Notes: generated by a model from the letters alone, not told the origin. DNA of 64,000 nucleotides from Selaginella tamariscina (GCA_003024785.1 PUQB01000009.1:525001-589000), one strand, 5' to 3'; positions 1-12,505 are shown, counted from the first letter of the stretch. A program made the numbers and translations.

Positions 1-690
1 TATTGTATTTACCAGATTGTCAACAAATGGTTAATTTTTAATAATGTAAAAATTTCAAAGAGATGAAAGATTCTCAACTTAGTATAATAAAATCAAATTA
101 AGGTATTCTGCTTAAACACGCTAGTGTTTTAACTTATTATAATAATCATAATAAATAACTATATAAGTATTTTATAAACTAAGAAATATTTTATAATTAA
201 AAAATAATAATATTATTATTATTAAATGCCGAAATGACACAGAAATGTTTTGAATAAATGTCCCACCTATATTTATAGCTTGGCCACGTCAAGGTTTGCT
301 TTGAATATTTTCAAGTACTTAATTTTATAAATCTCATTTATTTATATTTTTCACATATTATACCCCTCTGGATATTTTAAATTTACATATGTACCCGTTG
401 AAAACTTTAATAGAATAAATTTAAATATATTTAATTCATAACTTGTTTAAAATGAAGAAAATGAAGTTTATTAATTGCTAAATGTTAAAAAAAATAAAAT
501 CATAATAGCAAATGTTAAGAAATTACAATTTTTAAAATGATTATGTTATATTACAATATATATGTTTAATTAGTTGCCTTTTGAAGCTAAATATAATAAA
601 ATACAAATTAATTATAACTTTCTATTGTTTTCTTAAACAATAATCCTAACTGTGAAATGCATAATTTGAAGGGTATATACTTATCCCCCT
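1..690. other. AT-rich non-coding flank
   Basis: Very AT-rich sequence with short A/T runs and no sustained reading frame. It is the upstream flank of the first PPR gene. I see no gene, RNA or recognisable mobile element in it. Confidence 0.6.
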
Positions 691-724
691 GTTTTAGGGT
701 TGTTAAAACAGGGCTTAGGGTTTA
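691..724 (+). promoter_or_regulatory. Paired telo-box-like motifs before the first PPR gene
   Basis: Two TTAGGGTT/TTAGGGTTT motifs (the reverse complement of AAACCCTAA) lie in the 45 bases before the ATG at 736. Telo-boxes are known promoter elements of plant housekeeping and translation genes. A role here is inferred from position. Confidence 0.4.
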
Positions 725-735
725 AAACACTGGGG

Positions 736-950
736 ATGTGGGCAATTTCAAGTGCAGGTACAATTGGCAGAGAATTTGGTGCTGGTATCAATTGCAAGCA
801 AGCATTAACAGCTTCTCATAATGTTGCACCCATTTCACATACATCTTGTGAAGGCATTTCACTTGTTAATTCAGGTAAACATCTATTAAAATATATTTAA
901 TTATTATTTATACTACATTTTTCTCTGTTATATATCTATCTATCTATCTA

Positions 951-988
<38 letters not shown>

Positions 989-989
989 T

Positions 990-1021
<32 letters not shown>

Positions 1022-2250
1022 TAATATGTGTATATGTATGATGTGTGTACACATGTGTGCATACAGGAGAAAGACTAAGAGTTAAAGACCATACATTGAT
1101 CTTCAACGCGCTAGTCATGTCCTTGAAGTCGTTACCTGCCCAGGAATGTGCTGGTCAAGTTTTAGAAGGGTTTAAGAGCTTCTTAAACAAGGGTTTAAGC
1201 ACACGTCTGGTGATCGAGCTCTCGAAAACAGGCCACTGTGAAACATGCATCGAAGTACTTGAATGGCTACGTACAAGGAGGAAATGTGTACATGTACATG
1301 CGTATAATTATCTCATGTCGGGGCTCATGAAGGAGAGGAGGCAGACAGAAGTTGTTTCTGTGTTTGGGAGCATGAAGTTAAGCAGTGTTTTGCCGAATAT
1401 GTATACATATAGCGTGGTATTGCGAGCTGTTTTGTATGTGAATGGCTGGGAAGTAGCTGAGAGGATGTTCCATCGTCTTGTCAAGGATAACGTTCTCAAG
1501 CCTGACTTGGAAATTTACAATACAATGTTAACAGGTACATTTGTTCAATGTGCGTGCGTGCGTGCGCGCCTGCGTGTGGTGAAACATATCTTAAAGATCT
1601 CTCTCTCTCTCTCTCTGCGCTTACTACTCGAGCTCAAGCTTAAGAGACACCATGCAGTATAATGTGTGTGTGTGTGTGTGTCGTGTGCGTGTGTTGTGCG
1701 TGCTTACCTTACAGAGGCCTCAAGTGACACAGGTTGTTCATGGGACCTCTGTGTGTGTGTGTGTGTGTGTGTATGTGTGTGTGTGTTATAATATACACTT
1801 ATATAGTCACATGTATGCATGTGTAGCGAAGTTGGTGTATATACTTGTGTATCTGAATGTATGTTTCAGACACACACGCACACGCACAGAGTGAGAGAGA
1901 GAGACTCACTTGTCTATATACATAGTATACGAACGCGGCAAGGATCTGGACAAAGTTATACAAACATGGAAGAGTATTCAGAACGAAGGATTAACAGAAA
2001 CTTTGACAACATACTCCCTGCTAGTCAGCATATTTGTACAGACAAACAGAGCAGACTACGCTATACAAGCATACGACGGTATGGTTAAGCACAATATCCC
2101 TCCAACGGACGGAATATATCGTGGATTAATTTGCGCTTGTGCGACTAACGGGCGCATTCCTGACGCCGTCAAGTTCTTTACTGCGTTGCTTAAGGCTGGT
2201 TATGAACCCACTGTTGTGACTTACAACGTATTGCTACGTGCTCTAGGTAC

Positions 2251-2345
<95 letters not shown>

Positions 2346-3234
2346 TGTGTGTGTGTACGTAGGAAAAGCAGGAAAGGTGGATGCTGTGTTAAACTTGTTC
2401 AGTCACATGAAGTCAACGGGGGTCAACCCGGATTGCCACACGGTCAACGCAGTGTTAAGGGGGTTAATTTCTGCTGGGGAATTTGAAAGTGCCATTAAGT
2501 TCTTTGTTACGGTTAAGCAATCGGGGGTTAAGCTGGATAGAGAGGTCTATAATGTCATGCTCGTAAGCTGTCAAAAAAGGAATGACTTTGAGATGGCCAT
2601 TGCTTTATTCACGGTACACACACGCACGCACGCACGCACACACATTAATATGGTGTGTTTATATAGGAAATGCAGCAAAAGGGGATTAATCCCAACGAGT
2701 TCACATATGGACCGCTGTTCATGGTCTGTGAACATACAAAGCAAGTGAATGTTGCCCTTCTGATATACGAGACTATGAAACAAACAGGTGTTGTTGCAGA
2801 TACACACGTTATAGCTTCCTTGATTCGAACCTGTGGTCGCCAGTTTATGTGGGAGGAAGCTAGTACAGTTTTCCAGGTGTGCGTGTGCGTGCGTGTGGCG
2901 AGAGAGAGAGAGAGTCTCTGATTAAGACGGGAGAAGATAAGAACGTTATAAAGAGTGAAGGAAAATGACATAGCTGATACATTAAACAAATCCCACTATA
3001 AATTAATATAAAATGTCAACTAATACACACACGCATCTAAACATGTGTGTGTGTGTGTGTGTGCAGGACTTCGTGAAGGCAGGAAACGAGCCTAATATAT
3101 ACATATACAATGCATTAATTGATACATATTGTAGAAGCAACAAATACGACCTCGCAACGGCTGTGTACGAGCGGATGCCATGTCAGCATAACACTGTCAC
3201 TAATCTCTTATTAACTAAGTACTTAAACAACTAA
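736..3234 (+). CDS. P-class pentatricopeptide repeat protein, six exons
   Basis: Exons 736-874, 1067-1534, 1926-2246, 2363-2613, 2667-2876 and 3067-3234 join in frame to 1557 nt (518 residues). All have GT/AG borders. The product is a run of ~35-residue PPR motifs, seen as VVTYNVLLRAL, NPDCHTVNAVLRGLI, LDREVYNVMLVSC and IYIYNALIDTYC. No PLS pattern and no E or DYW tail is visible, so it is P class. Such proteins bind organellar RNA and act in its processing, stability or translation. The ATG at 736 was chosen over an upstream in-frame TTG. The introns consist largely of TA, GA and TG dinucleotide repeats. Unlike many neighbours, the frame is undisturbed. The RNA target and specific orthologue cannot be told. 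Confidence 0.85.
931..1022. repeat. Compound microsatellite (TATC/TA/CA/GA) in PPR intron 1
   Basis: Runs of TATC, then TA, CA and GA, fill most of the first intron of the PPR gene. Confidence 0.9.
2252..2356. repeat. Compound microsatellite (TA/GA/TG) in PPR intron 3
   Basis: About 17 TA units, then about 25 GA units, then a TG run make up almost the whole third intron of the PPR gene, ending close to the acceptor at 2362. Confidence 0.9.
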
Positions 3235-3880
3235 TTATTAGTCAAAAGACATGACTTGACTAACTACAGTAATTAAGTCTTGAGCATTATTGAACGTACT
3301 AGCAGTTCAGCTAATGTTTTTCTGCTCTTAAATGCTCATTAAACCAAACACAGACAAAACATACTTAAAACTACACGTACACATACAGACAGAGGTGTGT
3401 ATGTGTGTATCAAAGTTGACAAAACAAAAGAAACAATTCAAGTACTAGCACTGTATGGCATGCGGGGTTTGTTTTACACGCCGCCCTTTTTTGCCTTCCA
3501 TATAAACTCCCAATATGGAAGTTTCTATATGGCATGTCTCAGGCAAGTAAGCAAGGAATCAAAGGAACCACAGAGAGGAGAACAAATGCTGCTGTTTTTA
3601 ATTATAAATATTATATATATATCTACAACATGGAGTTTTCCCACTTTGAAATCCCACCATGTCTCAAATATGCTTCTATTCTACCTATTCACTACAAAAA
3701 GAAGAAACTATAACCTGTACACAAACTCACTTATGAATTACACTAAAGCCACCTAACACAACTAATTGCAGGCAAAACAAAGCCCTTCATCTCATCTGCA
3801 TTGTCCCTTTGCCTCTTAAACAACACAAGCGTACCTCTGGCGATTTTCCCGTGAACAGTCTTCACGGGATCTCGGTTGTA
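3235..3880. other. Intergenic, convergent 3' ends
   Basis: Spacer between the PPR gene (+) and the F-box/MYND gene (-), presumably holding both 3' UTRs. A 119-codon frame at 3397-3756 resembles no family I know and I do not call it. Confidence 0.5.
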
Positions 3881-5372
3881 TCAACTGTCCCTGTGCTCCT
3901 CCCCGTTCACAGCGTGCTCATTGTTCTCTGCTAATTCCTGCTGCTGCACCTGTTCTTCAGCTCTCGGAATGCAATCGTACTTATGTCGGAGCTTCCAATC
4001 CAGAGCTTGACAAGCTCTCGAGCAGTAGTTCACACAGTTGCAAGCTGAGCATCTCCGGAACTCATGCCGTCTCGTCTCCGGTCGACCACAATTCGCGTGA
4101 GAGCATAACCTCAGCCCGGCTTCTGGTGGATGTAATGCAAACCAATCCACCAAGAACTTGTTAGCTACGTGAACCTTGACAGGGGAACATTGCATCCGAA
4201 GTCGCTAAGCAATGCACACCCACCGCTTTGAAGAAGCTTAACCACCGGATGCTTGTCACCATTCTCCAAAACCTCCTTTTGAAGAACCTCGGCTTTAGTA
4301 GACGGTGGCAGATTGAGAAATCTATGATGTGGGCAGCTTACGCATCCGACCCTCGTGGGTGCCCTCTTCAGCACCATCTCCATGAAGCTCTTGGGAAATG
4401 CAGCAACAGCTGCCGCTGCTTCCCTCGTGTTTGCCTCCAGCAGCAATCGGCGACCCTCGTAGATGTTCTTCACCACTCCGTATCCGTCTTGTAGACAATG
4501 CCCGAGCTCACGGATCGCATCGACGTGACCTAGAAACGCTGCCCGGAGACAAAGTGCAACCCCTGCTTTGAGATCCTTGTCCTTGCGTCGCCCGCCGCTT
4601 CCATTGAACTGGATCACTGCAAGAGAGTGAAGCGCAGCAGCGTGCGAAGCCATAGCCGCCTTTGCCATCAAGGAGGCACCGCTACTGTTGTTTAAACAGT
4701 AGAATCGAATCTGTGAGGACCAAGAAAATGAAGAACATGATTATTAGATTGTTTCACATAAATCGAAATTTTCTTTTTATGCATTTATGGTTCTTACCAT
4801 TCCGAGTGTGTAGAGCGCTTCAATGTTTCCCGCATCCGCGCATTGTTTGAGAAAGCGATGAGCGCCGGCTGACCAGCTGCTCGCCTTCACCGCGAATGCT
4901 TGAGGCGCTACTCTCGCCAAGACTTGTGAATGCGTCGCAGCTGCACAAAATCTGCGGCATCTGCAAGAAAAACACGGATTTTGAGCATTTCTCACGTAAA
5001 AATGCCGGAGAACAGCGTAAACAGATTCTCAAGAACAGCGTTTCCGAATGAAAAGAACAAAAAAGAGAGGTTTTTGGCAGGAAAGAAGAGAGATTTTTGA
5101 AAGAAAAACACTTACATGAGCATCATATTGATAAGATCAGATGGAGAAGAAGCCGTAGAGGCCAGCGCGATGGCGATGTCGACGAGTAGATCATCCGGAA
5201 GCAAATCGAAATTGCATGCCGAGGATTTTCTGGAGGCAGCAGTACGCGAAAACTTGCATGGCCGCTCAGACACATCAACTAGAGACTGCCTCTGACGCTT
5301 TGGCGAGAAAGGCTTAATACTGAAGATTATCCCGTCTGTAGCAGACGGATAGCTCCCTCGTCTCGTTCTCAT
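3881..5372 (-). CDS. F-box protein with MYND zinc finger (At1g67340-like)
   Basis: Exons 5372-5116, 4960-4798 and 4710-3881, with donors GTAAGT and GTAAGA. The N-terminus starts MRTRRG and has a degenerate F-box (FDLLPDDLLVDIAIALAST). Next come Sel1-like repeats (NIEALYTLGM, SGASLMAKAAM, GHVDAIRELGHCLQDGYGV). The C-terminal MYND finger reads CGRPETRRHEFRRCSACNC followed by VNYCSRACQALDWKLRHKYDC. The domain order matches plant At1g67340/At5g50450, predicted SCF ubiquitin-ligase substrate adaptors. One anomaly: between DFGCNVP and ANKFLVDWF the frame shifts, consistent with one base missing at a CCCC run (4182-4185). The MYND part is fully conserved in the new frame, so I treat the break as a likely sequence error. 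Confidence 0.87.
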
Positions 5373-7560
5373 CTCACCAAGGCTCTCTTCCAAGATTTTC
5401 ACACAAAAGCTTCTTTCTCCGCTCTTCGATCGATCAATTCAACACCTGGAGCTCCCAAGATCCAGCAAGAACAGCATAGAACAACACCGGCGCCTGCAAC
5501 CGCGATGACTATCTCCACAAAGCGGACTTCTTCGGAACTCACAAAGGCGCCGGCGTCAAGGAGCTAGAAAGAAACAGGCGCAAGAACAGTCGCCATAGCC
5601 AGACGAAGAACAAGATACTGAAAAACTATACACTGGTTCTCTCTCACCATCCACTAAAACCACGCAACAGGTTTTCTTCGCCGTCAACCCCTCGCCGTCG
5701 GATTTGTTAGACCCCCGACGCGTCCTTTCCTACGCCGTCCGCTCGGTCACAATCCCACCTTCCACCTTTAAGTACGCCTGCTGTCTCAATCTTCACCGTC
5801 GGATCCACCTGGCAAAATCTGAGTCGTGAGCTACTCCACCGGCAATTACCGGCCTCGGATTAATGCTCTCGTCAGCGGTTAATTAAGCCGGTCAAAGGAG
5901 TACAAAGCATATTCCGGCAGAAGGATATTCTTTCGGTAATATATATTTATACTCTCCATTCTTTCTTAGCTTCGAGGACACAAGTCAAAGGGTAAGTTTG
6001 GTATGCACATTCGGATTGCTTCTAAGTAACCGCCTGAACAAAGTAACATTTTTCTCTTAGATTGCACACCTCGTCTAACGTACTATTTGCTGCGGGTGTT
6101 ACTTTAGTTCCTATACTTACAAGCTAAAACATATATATTATATATATCGAAACTCAATATATATATATATATATATAACATGTCTGTCTTTGTTATCATC
6201 CAAGCAACACTAGATTCCGTGTTTGATGCCGCCCCAACACGGCATGAATCCTCTCCATACAAATGCCACATCCTCCAAACGCAACAAACAGATAGGCTTT
6301 TGGCCTATCAACTTGCACCTACTTAGCGTCGGTTCAACTCCACATTTAGGGTGAAACAAAAGACAGCGTGCGTGTCTGTTTCACCTCGGACATGATTCCT
6401 CACCACGTTACTGTCCTCGCCAAACCCTAATCTTCTCCCTCCTCGGAATGGGCAGCAGTAACGTGCTAGACTACACACGCTGCATGTGTGTTAGAGCACG
6501 TATGTTGACTGGTAAAGATGGGGAATCTAACGGTGGGGATGCGCTGTCAGATGCACGGGATGCTACAACGTGTTGGGCAAGTGAGTGGGATATACGGATT
6601 ATCACATGTGAGGCATGCAGTTACCGGACAAGATTCAGGCGGATATACTACCGGGACAAACGGCAACGGCCGTGAAGGCCGCCAATAATGCGCCGGTCGG
6701 CAGGAATTCCGCCGAGACGGCCGATAGGCGGGCGTCCAAGTGACGTGTCAGGTCTCCGTGCGGGGAATATTCCTTGACCATTTTAATTACACGCGACAAA
6801 AAACGGTCAGCAGTGTCATTTTGTAGGGTTTAAATCCTGGTGAGGCGTTTCTGCCGGGGGAGCATCTTTCTGTGGCCATGATAGGAAGAAAATTAAAATT
6901 AAAATTAAAAAAATAATAATTCAGGAAAGACAGACAACGGCGATCCTGGAAGTCCTTCAATGTGCCCCCTCCGTCATGACGGGCTTCCGTCATCCCTACG
7001 TCACCCAAAATTAGGGCTCCGTTAAACCCCGGAACTTGCTTCCACAATACGTTAAAAGCCCTAACGCCGTAGTATGATGTAAATGTGATGTATGCAGGGG
7101 ATAAGGCGACAAATCGTAGCCGTTGAATACATAGCGATCTGCGAACAAATGGGTGTCTCCTTCAGAGAAAAATAAACTCAATTGCATGTTTTTTTATAGT
7201 CATGCATTCATACAAGAATGTGGGTCCGTCCCGACCACGGGACATTGGCAATATATTTGCAAGTGCATGAGACAAAGGTGGCAGATCATGATTAACCCTA
7301 AGGTCTTATGTTATCATGGTTGTAAACACTAATGTTTTTAATTATTAAAAGATTGTATAGTTTTTTAATTTTTATTATTAATCTTCTGCCACTAGGTATA
7401 AAATTTTATCTAGAATGCGATCGCTCTGGAAAGGCCTGTGGGTATTAAATTAGCTAGCCAGTGTTGACCAAATGAAAGCATCTAGCTTTATAAAGGGAGA
7501 ATCATACTACTTTACTTGTATATTGGAAGACCACCACATTGATATTAATTATATATCTTG
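5373..7560. other. Intergenic, no supported gene
   Basis: Promoter side of the F-box gene followed by unique sequence, with GC-richer patches at 5500-5900 and 6650-6760. Frames at 6448-6675 and 6787-7047 are low complexity or lack recognisable motifs. No RNA gene was seen. Confidence 0.45.
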
Positions 7561-7768
7561 TTTACCATGTAATTTAATCGGCACCCTTGTACCATAGCAC
7601 GACATTTATAACATTCTTTTGTACGTTTCCGAGCGTACGGAGAATATTCCAGACTGCATTTACGACTTCTTTAAGGGTATTCGTGTCAATTCCGGTGACA
7701 ATGTCTTGGTTGTCACTACAAGCCCTATTTTCAAAGCACATGCTCGTCGAATGATGATTTTTAGGGTT

Positions 7769-8497
7769 GCTTTGCAGCAGAGGCAAGTTATGCTCCGTGT
7801 CGACACGAATACACATATGCACACCCACGCACGCATGTGTGTATTATGAGCGTTTGACCGGTATAACACGTAGGACAGGCGCGTGTCAAGTCGAATATAT
7901 ACACACATATAAACATATATACACTCACGCATCCACACATATATATATGAAAAGCACGAGAGGTTGACCCATATATAATAAACACATATATGCTTTGCAG
8001 CAGGCAAGGTAACCTGCGTGTCATGTCGAATATATAATCCACATACTGCATATGGAAAGCTCGAGAGTTTGACACTGCGTGTCGTTATATACACACACAC
8101 ACGCATCTCTCTCTCTCTCTATATAAAAAAATGTATATGGAAAACACGAGAGTTTGACCTATATATATGATAAGGACATATATGCTTTGCAGCAGAGGCA
8201 AGTTACACTGCGTGTCAAGTCGAACTTATATACACACATATAGCATATATACACACGCATCTACCTATATTATATGGAAAACTCGAGAGTTTGACACTGC
8301 GTGTCGATATATATGCACACACGCATGTCTTATATATATATATGAAAATGTATATGGAAAACACAACATATATGCTTTGCAGCAGAGGCAAGTTACACTG
8401 CGTGTCAAGTCAAATACGTACACACATATAGACATATATATACACACGCATCCATCCATCCATACATACATACATAATACCTGTCAAGTTATGCAGA

Positions 8498-8535
<38 letters not shown>

Positions 8536-8560
8536 AGTGCAAGAGTTTGACCCTATATAA
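7769..8560. repeat. Tandem array with ~190-220 bp unit
   Basis: The block GCTTTGCAGCAG(AG)GCAAG begins at 7769, 7992, 8183 and 8373, giving periods of 223, 191 and 190. Each copy is followed by a CTGCGTGTCAAGTCGAA-like segment and TA/CA-rich filler. A second internal motif, GAGAGTTTGAC, occurs near 7957 (GAGAGGTTGACC), 8061, 8145, 8285 and 8545. The filler is TATA/CACA microsatellite. This is a young minisatellite-like array. Reading frames across it are by-products. Confidence 0.85.
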
Positions 8561-9027
8561 CACCTGTAAGAAGGAGATAAAGACTGGTTCAACACAACTG
8601 TTGGAAACGACAATACACCGAATTTTGTGATTATAATTCGATGACATTTGGTATGGTCTCCTGATATTGCCCATATTCACACGCAATATACGTAGTAAAA
8701 CCAAATCACACACATATACACACATATAGGTCGTATACACTCGTATACAAACAGATATATACAAAGGTAGGTGGACAGGTACATACGTGGATGTATCCAT
8801 ACGCATTCGATATACCCGTATGATCTCATATATTTATATATAGAGCTTATCGATATGTATACATGCATATATACACGTATACAGGTACGGGATGACATGG
8901 AATTTACGGCGTTAGGACATGACGTGGACGGGGTGTCGGAGGCGTTTCACATTAATGTGACGGGTGGTGAAGGGTAATGTAAACGGGAAGGACGGGCAGT
9001 CCTGCCGTGCACGCCAAGGGAAGGAAA

Positions 9028-9062
9028 CGTCACGGGTGACGGTGGACACGTCACCCGTGACG
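9028..9062. repeat. Perfect inverted repeat, 14 bp arms and 7 bp loop
   Basis: CGTCACGGGTGACG, spacer GTGGACA, then CGTCACCCGTGACG. The arms are exact reverse complements, and each arm is itself nearly palindromic (GTCAC...GTGAC). It lies in a GC-rich island (8890-9180) amid AT-rich DNA. It could be a hairpin or a paired binding site. Confidence 0.85.
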
Positions 9063-10290
9063 CTGGGGGTCCCAAAACCAAATCTAATGGCTCATTGTCG
9101 CCGCTAAGGATTTTAAACGGTGCCCCTTTATGATGGCCCAATTATCAAATTGTCGCACACCGTTCTGGCCACTTTTGTTGGGCCCTACTGAAATATATAT
9201 AAACAAATAACCTTAAAAACCTTGGATAAAAGGGTGTGTGTTCGCTATAATGCGTACCATGCATGCGCATGATAATATATTTGTGGAGCATATCATATGG
9301 TCTTTCTTTCTGATACACCACATTTTATTCCCTGGTTAAATCTTTTCTATATACTATTTCTTTACTTCATATTTACACATACCTTAATCATTATTACTGC
9401 ACCTCTGTGTTCACACACCTTATCCCCTGTACAAATCCATGTCCGTATATCTGCATCATTACATACATTATACACACACACACACACACACTACATACAT
9501 ATGTAAATGTCTTACATACCATGTGATGAAAATACACAGTAACAGGGAAAAACATAAATAAAAACTTAACCATGTGGATGAGAATGTGGGGTTGTTCCAA
9601 TTCAAACCAGCATGTCCCAAATTTCAAACGCTACGTACACATTATTCAGCATAACGTGTGGTTAACGCTACACCCCCAGTGAGTGCGTAACTGTACACAT
9701 TGACGTCACCAAGATAAGCACAAGTAACCCAGTAGTTAGTATGGTGCTACAGTACGTACGAATGTTTTGCCTTTAAAGCAAAGTATGAATCTAGTTAGGT
9801 AGATTTTACTGCATCCCAGCATAGGGACACTCAAACAAGTCTAATATACATATACAAAAGAGGGGTTTGAACATACACAAAGAGCTAGATTGCGTGAAGA
9901 CTTTGTAACGTGCAATCCCTTCTTCTATGGAAACTGTCCATGTACTAAGTATAATATTCCATGTAATATTCTGCTCCGTTACGTTTGTCCCCCTATCGGG
10001 AGACAAAGTACCAGTCATCTATAGGCAGCAGTCAACCCCTTTAAACACGTAGCGTGTTTGTTTATTTCCATATAACAACTCTTCCACGAAGCCTGCTATG
10101 GACATTTCTTAAGCTAACCTCCCCCTTGACGAGTGTCAATATATATATTTATATTATATGAAGGCTAGCGAAGAAAGAATCAACATAGTTTAAGGTAGCT
10201 TTGACATGTGTCTACGCTATTAAATATGTATATATATACGTGAATAAAATCTTAATAGAAAATGAATTGATTGATTTATTTAACTGACCT
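9063..10290. other. Intergenic, no supported gene
   Basis: AT-rich sequence downstream of the inverted repeat, with short CA runs (9470-9490). No coding, RNA or repeat feature can be supported up to the 3' end of the NDUFAF3-like gene. Confidence 0.45.
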
Positions 10291-12085
10291 TCAGAAAGGA
10301 TGGACAATCTCTGGTTCATTCCCACAAGGTAACATTGCTGCAACTACGGCTCTGTTCTCTACGTTCATGTAGTTGAAAGCTATTGCTGCGTGTCTCTATA
10401 TCCAAGCACAATATATTAATACGTATAAGATATATACATTTGTAAATTAAATTATAGCTTACCGAATCCACCGATTCAATCTTAATCCCCTTTTCTTTCA
10501 GAAACTCTTTAACTTCTTTGCACGGAAATTGGGTCCTGTTTCCCGTTCCCAGCACCAAAATCTCTGAAAATCAGTCTAGAATAAGAAAAACGGATAAATT
10601 AATTATATATTATATATATATATATATATATAATACAGTATACCTGGTGTCGGCGTGAGTATGTCCAAAATACATAGGCTGCAAGGTGAGAGATAAAAGA
10701 TGAAACTATAGAATAAAAAAATCCTGAATAAAGAATACTTTATAATATTAAACGAAATATTATATTGTAATAAATATAATATCAGCAGCCGTCATACCTT
10801 TCTGGGGTGATTTCTTCGAGGGTCTTTGGGGTCCATGACAAACACATACTTGCTAAGGCAGATGATCGAATCGTGATACTCAACTTTATCGACAGAGAAG
10901 CTATCTTCGCTATATCTGTAAAACGCAACCCAAAGACAAATTGTGAATCGTTCTTTCTTTCTTTATATATATATATATATCAAAGATTATGTAAGTAGAG
11001 ATGTATGTATATATATCACATTTAAGAGTTGATGTGCCAGAAGCTCTAACATCCTGCTATAACAAACATGTATGTGTGTGTGTGTGTGAGAGAGAGAGAG
11101 AGTGAGAGAGAGAGAGTTAGCAACTCCATATGTATGGGTAATACTATAACAATATAATATTGCAATTGTATGAGGTCAAATAAGAATGCATAAACCAAAA
11201 CTTTCGCATAAATGCGATAGTATGCATACATAAGCATACATTATATAGGGGGATGTTCAAAATTGTGTGTCTGAAAGAAAAAACATAAATGGCATATAAA
11301 TATATTACGATTGGAGCCAGAATCTCTAAGGTACTGACATTTTACACGTAGGTTGTGTGTGGTGTGTGTGTGTGCATTGGTGCGTGCATGTGTGTATGAA
11401 GAGCAACTACAAAGTATCACCGTGAACCAATCACCACTGTTATGCTATTAGACTACACAACTATACACATGCACATATGTGTGTGTGAAAACAGACTGCA
11501 TATATAATATAACAAAATGTTTGAAAGTATAGACAGTTAAACATGAAAACGTATAATGGATTATGTAAGTAAATGTTTAACACGGTGCATAGTAACACAA
11601 ATTGCATATATAAATGCATTGTGTGTTTAAGACCTATGTATGTATAATAATATAACAATACAAGTACCAATGGATACACTTCCGTAATACGATAATATAC
11701 ATACATATGATCTTGTACGTGGATTTCTAAAACTCTTAAGTTGATAGCTGCGTGTCTGAAACATAAATCGTATACGCACGCACGAGATTGTGGCGTATAC
11801 AAGTAATGAACCGATTACCATTGTTATATTACTCTCTCTCTCTCCATATATATAACAAGGGAAAAATGTAACCTACCCATCAACAACGATGCGATCAGAA
11901 CCCTCTCTCATCTTGCTAAACATATCATAATCCTGTAGAGAGCTCGAATTCCTTACCCTGCGCCCACAAACAGAGCACCGTCAACCCTAAAATCCTCCCA
12001 ATCAATCTCTCTATTACCTCAGGCGAATTGCAGCAAATCGAGCTGCCGTAGCGCTCCTGATGAGCTGCTTCACCGCCATCGCCAT
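10291..12085 (-). CDS. Mth938/DUF498 protein, NDUFAF3-like (complex I assembly family)
   Basis: Six exons: 12085-12018, 11957-11877, 10915-10798, 10678-10644, 10563-10463 and 10395-10291, about 168 residues. The first exon is Ala/Arg-rich (MAMAVKQLIRSATAARFAAI), typical of mitochondrial import. Family signatures follow: SWTPKTLEEITPES, LTPTP-EILVLGTGNRTQF, EKGIKIESVDS-RHAAIAFNYMN and VVAAMLPCGNEPE. The human relative NDUFAF3 assists respiratory complex I assembly; a plant role is inferred by family. Exon 3 needs one base removed near 10833-10846: the frame giving SVDKVEYHDSIICLSKYVF must slip to the frame giving SWTPKT. The start lies 84 bp after the stop codon of the PP1 inhibitor gene on the same strand. 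Confidence 0.83.
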
Positions 12086-12160
12086 ATCGCTCCGAAGAAT
12101 TTCTTCCGATAAGAACCGTTGGATTTGACAATCAAACGGCTAAGATTTGTCGAAAAAGAA

Positions 12161-12185
12161 TTAGGGTTCTTATTTAGGGTTTTCA
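12161..12185 (-). promoter_or_regulatory. Two telo-box-like motifs before the NDUFAF3-like gene
   Basis: TTAGGGTTC and TTTAGGGTTTTC on the + strand (AAACCCTAA sense on the - strand), 75-100 bp upstream of the ATG at 12085. They overlap the last codons of the neighbouring inhibitor gene. The regulatory role is inferred. Confidence 0.4.
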
Positions 12186-12505
12186 GAAGAAGAAGAACAG
12201 CAGTGGCTGTGCGATTGATCCTTTTTGGCCTGCTTCTTCTTGCCGTCCCGATCTTCATCCTGTTCATCTTCACTGCTGCTACTATCCGTGAATTCGTCCT
12301 CCTTGTGGAAAATGCAGCAGATTTTGGAGCTCTTCTTGTCTAGGTATTCGTTGTCTACTGTTCCTGGCGTCCAGCTTACCTTCTTCTTGCGCCTGGGAGT
12401 GAGGCGGAGTGTGAGAGTCGTCGAAGGAGGCGGAAGCGGAGGCGCCTGCTGAATAGTGATCGTCCTTGTGACTGTGGATCCTGCGCCATCGCCCATGTGT
12501 GCCAT
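12170..12505 (-). CDS. INH3: Protein phosphatase 1 inhibitor (PPP1R11 / Inhibitor-3)
   Basis: Single-exon frame of 111 residues starting MAHMGDGAG. The core carries the family block [20 protein letters not shown] with the PP1-docking RVxF-type KVSW, followed by [19 protein letters not shown] and an acidic Ser/Asp/Glu stretch ([15 protein letters not shown]), then Lys and His/Cys residues. Length and layout fit plant INH3 and human PPP1R11, which bind and inhibit type 1 phosphatase in the nucleus; the human protein also has reported E3 ligase activity. No frame disruption. A second ATG four codons in (MGDG) could also serve as the start. Confidence 0.9.
   Translation of the reverse strand: MAHMGDGAGSTVTRTITIQQAPPLPPPSTTLTLRLTPRRKKKVSWTPGTVDNEYLDKKSSKICCIFHKEDEFTDSSSSEDEQDEDRDGKKKQAKKDQSHSHCCSSSSENPK

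Noticed and set aside
1652-1894. Cys/Val-rich frames in TG repeats (also at 2335, 39177, 44081 and elsewhere)
   Set aside because: Products of (TG)n/(CA)n translation inside introns, not genes.
6448-7047. Short frames of 75 and 86 codons
   Set aside because: No conserved motif, no splice support and poor composition. Treated as intergenic.
7574-8106. Overlapping long frames on both strands at the start of the 190 bp array
   Set aside because: Both strands are equally open, no domain is recognisable and much of the length is TA/CA repeat, so no CDS is called. A captured gene fragment at 7619-7770 remains possible.
7769-8560. CRISPR-like array
   Set aside because: Plant nuclear context, units of about 190 bp and microsatellite filler rather than unique spacers.
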